A program made the translations under genes and the position numbers. Shown here in pieces: positions 8,848 to 17,592 of a stretch of 20,450 bases of DNA. The notes beneath the pieces were generated by a model that worked only from the letters and a program-made list of their open reading frames with translations, was not told the origin of the DNA and searched no databases. The stretch is from Ettlia oleoabundans (lineage: Eukaryota > Chlorophyta > Chlorophyceae > Chlamydomonadales). The DNA is taken from contig JAAMXP010000289.1 in NCBI GenBank assembly GCA_019693395.1, positions 1-20,450 of the forward strand, read 5' to 3'. The stretch's first letter is position 1. Every line of letters starts with the position of its first letter.

Positions 8848-11219
8848 TCAGTAGTCTGCGGCTGGGCTGTCGAAATCGTCATACTCTCCCTCCTCCTCTG
8901 CTTCATCATCATACTGAGGCATCATGTCTACCAGCAGCTCCTCATCCCCATATCCATCCAGCTCCCATGGCCCAGACACCTCCTCCTGCACGCAGTAGGC
9001 GCAAGTCAGTGCACTGTATGTCACTAGGTCCGCATAGTCTTTATGCGCACATGTGTAAAGGTGCTGTGCCTGGGTGAAATGAGTGGGACATGGTAAGGCA
9101 GCTAGACATACAAACGCTGGCAGAGTGGGGCCGTGGGGATGACACAAGGGACGGGGCAGAGCCCGATAAAAACCAGCGGCATGAATGGTGGGACACACAT
9201 GAGCAGCTGCACAAGTGCGCACCTGCTGGTTCGGGGGTCCAAAGGAGACAGCTTCCACCCCAGCTGTGCTGCTAGGCTCCCAACTGCCATTGAGGGCGGG
9301 CAAACCCTCGCCGCCCGCCTGCAGAGCCGCAAGCCAGTGCACATCTTTCGCCTGCAAGTCGCCAACAAAGGCAGCAGCGGATCCGAGGCATAAAGGCGAC
9401 GGTTGAACGATCAGTGCTTGGTAAGGGGCCAGCCTGGGAAGCAGGCTGGGAGGATGCTGCGGCACGGTCCAGGGGCGCAGCTTGCTGCACGCAGCAAGGT
9501 GGATAGCACCAGTAACCAAAGCGCTGAACAGGTTGCCGCGCAACAGCGGTTGGGCGCTGGCAGCTGCCACAAAGTCCCACCGTGGCATAGTCCATCTCAT
9601 CAATGGCACCCTGCTTGTACGCCTCCTCTAGCGAACTCAGGTACTGCTTCAACCGCTCCTGCTCCAACTCGCTGCAACATACAGCACACATCAACATTTG
9701 GTGAACAATGCTGGGGCAGATGGTTGATCAAGCTGGTGGTGTTGGTAAGCATGAGGGTAAGACATGTGCCCATCACTGGCACAACAAGGTTGCATCAACA
9801 GCGACTTAACCAATGCTTGCGGCGCTAAGAAAACGCTCCCACCAGACGATGCCCGGCAGCTAGCTTAAGCAGCTGCAACGGACTTTGAGCTGTGCAGGAC
9901 GGCTTAGCCCCCATGTGCTGCTAACCTGAGGGCGGGCACTCCATTGCGGCGGGCCTGCACCGCATACTCCCATTCGGGCAGGCTCTCGCTGGTGTCAATT
10001 GTCACCACATCATCCCTGCAGTGCGCCAACACTCAGCATATGTTTGGTTCAGAAAAGTGGAAATGACACCACAAGGAGTGATATGAATGCCTGCTGGGTG
10101 ATAAACCCGGCAAGCATATGGGTAGTCAGCAACAGGAGCACCTCACTATCTGCCCAGCAAAACTGCGGAAGGTGAGGCATCGACAAATGTGCCAGCGCCA
10201 CGACTTGAGCAACCGCCTTTTGCTCAGAAACATGTCCCGCAAGGCCTTGGGATGGGCTCTGTGCCGAACCTCTCCATCCATTCACTGCCCAGCAAGGTGT
10301 TGGTCTATCCACCCACCTGATGCGCAGACGCAGGTCCTGAGGCGGCGTGTCTGGAGGCGCCAGCCGCTGCACCTCACACTGCTTCAGGCTGGCAGTCTTG
10401 CCGTCCAGAACCCAGATGTTTTCAAACGCCAGCTGCACCTCATCCTCGGGGTCCTCAGCCACAATGGGCACCAGGAAAATGCGCCACACCTGCACGCAAC
10501 ATATGTTGCAAGGGCAACAGGGTTCTCTACAGACTTCACGGCAACAAGTGGTAAGATGTATTGCTCTGGGCTTCACAGTGTGCAAACTGGAGGGATTGTG
10601 GGCAGTAGCAACACAACCTTGACGCAGGCACAGCCACCTCTGCATTCTGCACCAAGCCAGCGCTGCTGTGTCACCGCTACTGGGCTGGCATAGGGCCATG
10701 GCTTACCCAGATTTTTGCAGGCGTGTTATTAATGGCATCTCCAGGATATTCGCTGTACCAAGGCACTTCCTGATACGCCTGCGGCTGCCCCGTGATACCC
10801 TCTAAGCCTTCCACCCGCCGATAGCTGGGCTCCTCGCTGCCCACGTCTGTCGTCACATAGGCGTCTCGCAAATCCAACCTGCCCTCTGGGGTCTCTGCTA
10901 TTAGGAACTCACACTCCTCAAGTTGTAAGGAACGATACCCTTGCCGGTCTGGCACCATTGCCCCCGCCTGCTGCGGCGCCTCTGCCTCGGCTGCAGCAAG
11001 CGGCAGCAGCGGTCGCTGGCGGCGTGCTCTGCTGCTGCACCTGCTACTGCCGCTGCCGCACCCCCAACTGCTGCTGCTGCACGCAGGTTGAGGCTGCGCT
11101 GCTGCTAGCCATGGAGCTCTTCTCCTAGGCAAGTTTGCAGGTTGTCCACCCCAGCATGCCGGGCTGCTGCGAGAGCACGTTTCCAGTCCACTGCTCAGTT
11201 TATAACTCAATGCAGGCAT
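8848..11219 (-). CDS. Unrecognised, probably plastid-targeted protein with acidic C-terminus
   Basis: I do not recognise the family. Minus-strand exons: 11219-10707, 10489-10317, 10015-9926, 9671-9581, 9351-9223, 8985-8848. All joins are in phase and give 377 residues from the ATG at 11219. The first ~100 residues are rich in Ser, Ala, Arg and Cys and lack acids, like an algal chloroplast transit peptide. The mature part begins near the PEAxx-like acidic switch and holds LEECEFLIAETPEGRLDL, then WRIFLVPIVAEDP, LAFENIWVLDGKTASLK, LPEWEYAVQARRNGVPAL, and a helical LEQERLKQYLSSLEEAYK that resembles a short coiled coil. The last exon is strikingly acidic (DDEAEEEGEYDDFD). The protein looks soluble: no membrane span is seen after the leader. 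The start is uncertain: an ATG at 11112, just downstream of a TATA-like box, opens MASSSAAST but in a different frame that meets a TAG after 22 codons. Divergent from the lumen protein gene, suggesting a shared plastid context (inference). Confidence 0.65.
11199..11204 (-). promoter_or_regulatory. TATA-like box (TATAAA) on minus strand
   Basis: The plus strand reads TTTATA at 11199-11204, which is TATAAA on the minus strand. It sits 87 bases before the alternative ATG at 11112, a spacing that would give a transcript start near 11170 and a 5' UTR of about 60 nt. It lies inside the coding region if translation instead begins at 11219, so the two readings conflict. Confidence 0.35.
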
Positions 11220-11526
11220 GCCAAGCGCTGCTGCAACCGACATCGCGACTGCGAACAGCGACGTCAAACACCAAGGCAAGGACGCAGTTTAGCAAGGAGC
11301 GCACCCGCGCCACAATGATACCAACACTAGTCAATCCGCCACATGCATGCGGGCTCTCGAAAAGCGGCGGAGCCTGTGGAAAGACACGTAGCACGAGTAG
11401 CACGAGAGCACGAGTAGCACCACACAAGTACCTCATTTTGCTGTCATCACCGCGGAACTGCTCACTGAAAGCTTCATCGGATCTGTTCACTGCTTTTCCG
11501 GAACTCGCTCCTCTCAACCCAGCGCC
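11220..11526. promoter_or_regulatory. Divergent promoter region between two plastid-protein genes
   Basis: About 300 bp separates the upstream-most supported start of the minus-strand gene (11219) from the ATG of the lumen pentapeptide gene (11527). Both genes point away from it, so it must hold both promoters or a bidirectional one. It contains three copies of AGCACGAG (11390, 11399, 11407). No clear plus-strand TATA box is seen. Confidence 0.5.
11390..11420. repeat. Short direct repeats of AGCACGAG
   Basis: AGCACGAG occurs at 11390-11397, 11399-11406 and 11407-11414, with a partial fourth copy (AGCAC) at 11416-11420. The spacing is 9 and 8 bases. It lies 107-137 bases upstream of the lumen-protein ATG and could be a tandem transcription-factor site or a simple slippage repeat. 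Confidence 0.55.
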
Positions 11527-13453
11527 ATGTCGACTGTCGCACTCGCAGCTGCGCCCCTGGCAGGCCGTCATCAGCGTGCAGCGGCTGCTGGCCAGCCCAA
11601 CAGACGCGTTGCGGCATCCGTGGTTTGCAGCGCCACACAGCAGCAGGGTGCGGCGGGTCCGCTCCATGCGGCGGGTGCAGGCGTTGGGGCGCTGGCAGCA
11701 GCACTGCTGCTCGTTGCCCAGCCTGCTGCCGCAGACCTGAACAAGTATGAGGCCGCAGCTGGGGGCGAGTTCAACATCGGCACAGGTGAGTCGTTGCATG
11801 TGCCGTTGACTGTGAGCGTCTGGCACTCCAGATGAGAACAGCCTGCATCGATTATGTCTCTTGAGACAGGCATTGCTGAGCTGTTCTTGCAACTCCTACT
11901 TTCGTGCAGCCCGTCAGTATGGCGAGGCAGATGTTAAGGTGAGGTGCTGCTGCGCGGCCAGGCGACTGAAATAGTATGGGCAGAGGACTGCATATGGGTG
12001 TACAAGAAAAATGGCAGCCCGCTCGTTTATAGTAACAATCTGGTTTGACACTGCTGCAGGGTCAAGACTTTTCCAAGCAGGACTTGCAGCGCAGCAACTT
12101 CACTGCGGCAGACGCGCGCGACTGCGACTTCAGCAACAGCAAGCTGCAGGTGAAGCCCAGCACAAATGTGCAGCAATGGGCCCTGCGCTGCCTGCTGTCC
12201 AGCCCCACCTGCCTTGCAACTTGCCTGGCACCCGCAACAGATTGCCCTCCTGGAGTGCTATGTGCACCCTACCCTACGAGTGTGCATTGAATGTCAGCCC
12301 ACGCTTTGAGTGCAGGCCAGCTACTTCATGAAGTCCGTGCTGGCACGTGCCAACTTTGAGAACGCCGACCTGTCAGATGCGCTGATGGACCGCGCCGTGA
12401 TTGTAGATGCTAACCTCAAAGGGGCTGTGTTGCAGGTAGCTGCTGCCGCCAACATGGCTGGGCTGCTAGATTGGGTTTCATTTTTGGCCTCGTGGTGGGA
12501 TTAGTAATGGGGCGATGTGCTTTCCTTGTTTATTAAACTTGTGTTGTAGGCTGCTGTTGGGGTTCCTGCAAAGTCCTGCATGACCCGCATGCTTCGATTA
12601 CTCCTGATGCTTCTCAAAACTCGCATGTTTGATGCATCCTGCAGCGAGCGGTGCTGACTCGCTCTGACCTGTCGCGATCCGACATCTTTGGAGCGGACTT
12701 CTCCAATGCTCTGCTTGACAAGACGCAGCAGATGGTGAGGCAGGCAGCCGCTGACCAGGCGGCGAAGGGGCGGTTGCATGCCAGGCTCACATGGCATGCA
12801 AGGCTGCTGCCTTGGCGCTTGGGCACACTCCTTGTGATGGAGCAAGATTTGCTAGCACCAGGTGTTGCTGCTCAACATGTTAACTTGCGGGGTGCCCTGT
12901 CGTTGTGCCCTGCCCCCACATACTTGCAGGCGCTGTGCAAGTGTGAGTGACACGTGCATCGCTGCTGGCAAGGCAGCACCAATGATGGATTGTTCCACAG
13001 CAGTAGGCCTGCAACTTTGCAGTCGGCAACGGTGCAGGCCCAAGCCGGAAAGCTGCATGCTGCTGGGCAAGCCTTCCCGATATTGCGAGCTTTCCAACTT
13101 GCTATCAGTGCCGCCTGCAGATGCAAATCACAGTATCCGGCAGCATCTCTAGTTACATACCCCATCCATTGTCGCTGATGCTTGCTTGCAGATGCTGATG
13201 GTGTCAACCCCGTCACCGGCGTTTCCACTCGCAAGTCCCTCGCCTGCGGCTCTTCAAGGCGGTTCAAGGCCTCAGCACCGTCCAACCCTGACGGCCCGCA
13301 GGTGCCGGCATGCTGCCTTGACATCATTCCATACACCTCTGTGGTGCCGTAATGGACATGTTCCACTGCAAAGGTTGTTCCCATTCATGTCTGCAGGTGC
13401 CTGAGTCCGAGAAGGCTGCCTTCAACGCAACCGTGCCCATTTACCGCCAGTAA
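11527..13453 (+). CDS. Thylakoid-lumen pentapeptide-repeat protein (TL15/TL17-like)
   Basis: A chloroplast lumen protein of the pentapeptide-repeat family, resembling the plant TL15/TL17 lumenal proteins. Their function is not settled, and the repeat folds as a right-handed quadrilateral beta-helix. Exons: 11527-11785, 11910-11938, 12060-12149, 12316-12435, 12645-12734, 12930-12942, 13192-13301, 13397-13453, all in phase, 255 residues. Residues 1-35 form a stromal transit peptide. A hydrophobic stretch at 47-64 followed by PAAA, with predicted cleavage before Asp70, is a lumen-targeting signal. An Arg pair at 26-27 is too far from the hydrophobic core to call Tat transport. Repeats run about 97-196 (GQDFSKQDLQRSNF, LARANFENADLSDAL, VDANLKGAVL, LTRSDLSRSDIFGADF). 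A conserved tail LLDKTQQMALCKYADG follows, with two Cys (CKYADG, LACGS) that could form a disulfide. The exons follow the repeats. The ATG has a good context (GCGCCATGTC). Confidence 0.88.
12930..12942 (+). other. 13-nt microexon of the lumen pentapeptide gene
   Basis: This exon (GCGCTGTGCAAGT) lies between TTGCAG at 12924-12929 and the donor GTGAGT at 12943. It encodes Ala-Leu-Cys-Lys plus the first base of a Tyr codon completed at 13192. Without it, the DKTQQM to ADGVNP join would lose the conserved ALCKY and break the frame. Confidence 0.75.
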
Positions 13454-13645
13454 ACGGGCGTCGCATTGTGGAAATGCACATCGTGTTCATCTTTATTACT
13501 GCCTACCTCAAGTTGAGAAGATAAACACATTCAGAGCTGTGGCAGAACCTAATGCATCGCTTCCTATGTTACAGCAAGCTGCTTTCCACAGCTGCATACT
13601 CCGTTTGTTCGTGTGGATGTGGTCCTCCTCGTAGGTGCCGAGTAG

Positions 13646-13702
13646 CCCCCCACCACCACCACCACCACACACACACACACACACACCACCACCACCACCA
13701 CC
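13646..13702. repeat. (CCA)n(CA)n(CCA)n mirror-type simple repeat
   Basis: The plus strand runs about six CCA units, then about ten CA units, then about six CCA units, forming a near mirror repeat followed by C-rich and then GGTGGT sequence. It lies inside the probable 3' UTR of the lumen-protein gene. It has a similar make-up to the tract in intron 1 of the channel gene. Confidence 0.75.
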
Positions 13703-13877
13703 CCACCCAACCCCCATCGCCCACCCCACCCAGTGGTGGTTTATTTTTTGTGGGTGGATGTGCACTTTGCTGCCCAGCTGTTACTGATTGTGTTGTATCG
13801 GCTCTGGCACAAGCTGACGTGCCCCTTGTTTCAAGCTATTCTAGTTGTGCATTTCCCTCAACTGTTACATTGCACAG

Positions 13878-13882
13878 TGTAA
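13878..13882 (+). terminator. Candidate TGTAA poly(A) signal of the lumen-protein gene
   Basis: TGTAA lies 425 bases after the TAA stop at 13451-13453. A 3' UTR of this length is ordinary for a green alga. It is the first TGTAA on the plus strand after the stop. Confidence 0.55.
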
Positions 13883-15556
13883 GCAGCCGCAGCAATGAAG
13901 GGCACCAACGGCAGATGGCGCGGAACCGCACATCATATGGGCCATAGTCGCGAAACAAACAAATGCATCAACACGGTCGTTACATGCTGCTTAAAGAGTC
14001 CAACATATATTCCAGGTTACTTTGGTACGACGTACACATGGCATGTTCCCCAAGGGCCTGGCTCGCCTTCCTCACAGCTGCCCGGGTGGCTGGCCATGTG
14101 GCCCATGCTCCTCTGCCGTGTCCCTGCAGGGTCAGCCAACAAGGTGCGGGAACGAGCGACATTGCTCGGGTTCAGATAGAACCAATAGTGCACAAAGAAA
14201 TTATCCTCCAGAATCATTAACGCACAAACGTATTATTCCCCGCAGCCGCCGTTTCCAAGGTTGTTTTTTTGGCTCACTTGGCGGGGAAGCCGACCTCTGG
14301 AGTGCGCGTCTCGCCCGTGCCTTCTGTCCGCATTTTTTCCTGCAGTATTAAAGGCAGTGCCAGAGAGGGAAGCAGTAAAATTGCTGATAGCAAGCAGTTG
14401 CATTTGAGTAACACTGTCGGCCAGCGGTCAAGGGCTGGGAAGTTATCCTTCCCCCGCTTGAACTCCACCTATACCTTTGTCACTTCAGTGAGATTACGTG
14501 CCCGATCTGTGACTGGCTCAAAACCGCTGCAAGAAAGAAGTTCCATGGCAAACTAGTTGTTCAGAACATTGGTGCCTGTGAACAGGGGACAGGGCAATGC
14601 CATGATGCAGCATTACCTCCTGTGAGTATCTGTGTCTATGTTGCTCGCAACGCCACCAGCCGATTCTGCATGCTTGTTCTGCAACGGCAGTGAATGAACC
14701 TAAGCGTTAGCACTCGTCAGCACTCGACCACCAGAAACTGCGCCAACCGACCAGATACACCGGGTTGATGTGTGGGCATGGGACAAGCAGGTTGGACTGC
14801 TCGCCTACTCACCACCGCGCGATTGAAACGGTCTGCAATTTCTGCTGGCACTTTCACCGTCACCTCGCCTCCCCTAGCTGCAAACAAGGGAGTGTGGGGA
14901 CGTGCAAGGCCTCTTTTCTCAATTATTGTTCCCGTTATTGCTCATGCCCAACCATGCGGCAGACCCGGCCTTGCGCAACAAGATGGGCGCCCGCTTTTCC
15001 AAGGCAGCATTGCCGTCTGGGCATGTTCAGCAAGTGCAGCTCACCACGGATCTGTGTGGAAGGCAGCCCATACTCGGCTCCCAACGTTTGTCCCGGCACC
15101 GGCTCGGCGCCCTGGACGACAACATAGCACAAGCAAAAACAAGGGTCCTTGAGGTTTGGCAAGCGGCTGCCTGCCAGCTTCCAGTGCAACGCGCAAAGAG
15201 CGGCCCCCGACGCTTCCTCATGCCGTCACGTCCCTTGAAAGCCATCCCTGCGTCCTCCGGGGGCGGCTGTGCTGCTTCAACCGCGTCCAAGCCACAGAAG
15301 AAACGAGCCGTGCTCACCGAGCCGCCTGAGTAGCCGCTCTGTCTGCTCATCTTTGATCACGATCGCCGCTTTCTGCACGTTGATGAACGAAACGTGGCGT
15401 CCGACCTGTTCTCCAAGAATTGGGAAGCTGTGATGAGTCGGCTCCACCTTGGACGCTGAGGTGGCCGGCGAGCCAGTTCCCCTGCCCCAACCCCCAGCAC
15501 CTCAAGAGCTTTTCTGCCGTAAAGTCGGCTGCCGTGGTTGTCCCCTGTTAGTTACC
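13883..15556. other. Intergenic region without a convincing gene
   Basis: About 1.67 kb between the probable 3' end of the lumen-protein gene and the reductase start. Short ORFs are present on both strands, but none shows a recognisable domain or a believable exon chain. The best is the frame at 14902-15459, listed separately. Mobile-element ends, terminal repeats or a transposase were looked for by eye and not seen. Confidence 0.4.
14902..15459 (+). pseudogene. Possible ORF or gene relic interrupted by one TAG
   Basis: One frame runs open from an ATG at 14944 (or a CTG at 14902) to a TAG at 15331-15333. It then stays open for another 41 codons to the TGA at 15457-15459. The first part is basic (KMGARFSK, KPQKKRAV). 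The part after the stop reads like ordinary protein (LLIFDHDRRFLHVDERN, SKNWEAVMSRLHLGR). I do not recognise the family. It could be a decayed gene, an exon whose TAG lies in an intron, or chance; chance is quite possible because the opposite strand is also open over part of it. Confidence 0.2.
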
Positions 15557-17041
15557 ATGCCTGCTTCAGGACTCCTTGAAGGGAAGGTGGTGCTCTGCAC
15601 AGGAGCCTCTCGTGGCATCGGCGCCAGTGTTGCAGAGCGGTGCCGAGGAGGGAGCGGAGCTGGTGCTCATAGCCCGCAGTAAAGAAAAACTGAAAGAGGT
15701 CGGGCGTGCTGCCCCTTGGTGCTGCTGCAGATCCAGCCTGCTGTTTATGTTGTCAATCAAAATTCATTCGAATCGGGTTTGACCCAAAGCCCCTGTAGCA
15801 TGCTGCTTGCGCCTTAACTTTGTGCTTGTTCAGAACCCAAGTCAGCGCTCACATGGTGAATTCCAGTGGATGGCTAGATTTGCCATCTTCCTGTATGCCT
15901 ACCAACCAGACAAGTAACAAAAAAAGGGGGTGGTTGTTCAATGTACGGCTGCCTGCTCCTTGCACATGCGTGCCTCGCGCCTCCACTGTGCTGTGGGATC
16001 CATGCCCACTTCCACTTTAGGTTGGGAGCGGTGCCTCCAGGCGGGCGCCCTGTCCTGCGAGTGCCTGGCATGTGACGTTTCTGACCCCGAATCCATTGAT
16101 GGGATGGCTGCCAAGGTGGTGGAGCGGCACGGAGGGGTGGATGTGCTGGTCAACAATGCGGGCACTGCAGGTGGAGACCAGAGCATTCTCGCAGGTGAGC
16201 GGGCAGTTGGCCAGGGCACACCGCCCACCATAGTTCAAAGCTTCGATCCCGCTAGGTGACAGGTTCAAGCACACCTGGATTACCGCTGAACCACGGTTGG
16301 CTTGGGGCGCTAGCGCTTACGCTGCTTGTCCATACAGCAACCACAGACCATTTCAGCAACCAAGCTGGGTCACCTGCAGGCAACCCTGATGATTGGGAGC
16401 ACATGTTTGCGGTCAATACACTGGCGCCCATGCGACTGACCCGCCTGTTTGCGCCCGGTATGAACAGCCGAGGCGGAGGTGTGGTGGTTAACATTGGGAG
16501 CCTGGCGGGCATTGATGCAGCCACAACTGCCAGAAATGGTCCTTATGCTGCCTCAAAGCACGGGGTGCGAGGCTGGACGCTGGCTTGCTACGAGGTTCAA
16601 AGCTGCACTTGTGTTCCCAAATCCGGCAGCACAGCTTGTAGGACCCCTTCTTTATATCTCTTGAGGACCCGCAGGCCGGCAGGCAGGAAGTCAGGCAGCA
16701 GTTTGGTGTTTTGTGCAAGCTGCTTCTCGTGCCGCCCTTGCACAACCTTGGGCACTGCCACTGGGCACTTAATTCATCAACACCAACAACACTCCTGACT
16801 TTTGATTACTGTGTAGGCCCTGAGGCGGCACAATATCCACACTATGGTGATCGAGCCTGGCTTTGTTGCGACAGACATGGTGTCCAAGCAGCCCCTCATC
16901 CCAGAGCGCTGCATCCAGCCGTGGGACATGGCACAGCCGGTGCTGCTGCCGCTGCGCATGAGCCCTGCAGCCATTCCCCTGGAGGTGGTCACGCGCGTAG
17001 TACTGTCCCCCTACAAGCAGCGGACGCAGGACTGGGCGTAA
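15557..17041 (+). CDS. Short-chain dehydrogenase/reductase (SDR), apparent frameshift in exon 1
   Basis: An NAD(P)H-dependent oxidoreductase of the classical SDR family, nearest in style to 3-oxoacyl reductases; the substrate is not evident. Exons: 15557-15698 or 15705, 16021-16194, 16380-16594, 16817-17041, about 250 residues. Seen motifs: the cofactor glycine motif TGASRGIG (residues 15-22), acidic CDVSDPESI, NNAG, strand plus catalytic Ser in VVVNIGSLAG, the catalytic pair in YAASK, and PGFVATDM. Oddity: TGASRGIGASVAER is in the ATG frame, but the next strand AEEGAELVLIARSKEKLKE is in the +1 frame from base 15642, and the ATG frame stops at 15680-15682. The exon 1 donor at 15699 also has the wrong phase for exon 2 when read in the shifted frame. 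A weaker donor at 15706 would fit. So this is either a sequencing or assembly error in an active gene or a freshly damaged gene. Exons 2-4 join in phase and look intact. Confidence 0.75.
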
Positions 17042-17592
17042 ACGACACGCTTGCGCTGGCATGCTATAAAGCCTGCGTTGTGCATGTTGACAGGCACTCC
17101 TCAGTGTGAACTGCTTATCTTCAAGCCTCACGCATCGTATCCAAGTGCCGCAGCTACTGGCATGCTGGTACTGCCACCAGGCTTGGGAGTCTGTGTGCTA
17201 TCAAGCATTGCAGTGATGGTCCCAAAGCTGATGCCTTCCTCCCTGTTCTTGAGCTGATGTCTGGACATGAGAAAACTCTCAACACATACCCAATTGTACA
17301 AGTCCGCCTTTCCCTTCACTTCCTTTCTTTCCATTTAGGATAGAACGCACATGCGACGAGATCGCTGGTGGTTTGCTCTCATTCCGTTGGGTTTATTTCC
17401 GCAGACGAAGTGCCGTGCACGCTATGGGTCCAAACGATGGCAAAGTAAGGTGGTGACGTGAGTAATAGAGACAAGACGCAACACATGACATGACAGTCAA
17501 CGCAGACAGTGAGAGAGAGGCTACATCAAGAAGGGCAAGATGCTGTGAAAGAAAAAACAGCAGATGTTGTTTATGAGTGAACGCAATGCTTG
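17042..17592. other. Convergent intergenic region
   Basis: This 551-bp stretch lies between the reductase stop (plus) and the stop of the next gene (minus), and should hold both 3' UTRs. No TGTAA was found on either strand, and no gene, RNA or repeat is recognisable. Confidence 0.45.

Noticed and set aside
8848..9609. Continuous 253-codon minus-strand ORF
   Set aside because: Only two stretches (9351-9223 and 8985-8848) fit the exon chain and its phase; the rest reads as intron with proper donor and acceptor sites.
16195..16260. tRNA-like sequence (GCGGGC...AGTTGG...TTCGATCC...CCGCT)
   Set aside because: The ends can pair and a T-loop-like TTCGATCC is present, but the total is only about 60 nt, the D, anticodon and T stems do not form, and it lies within an intron of the reductase gene.
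17060..17070. TATAAAG on the plus strand
   Set aside because: It lies just after the reductase stop and no plus-strand gene follows; treated as chance.
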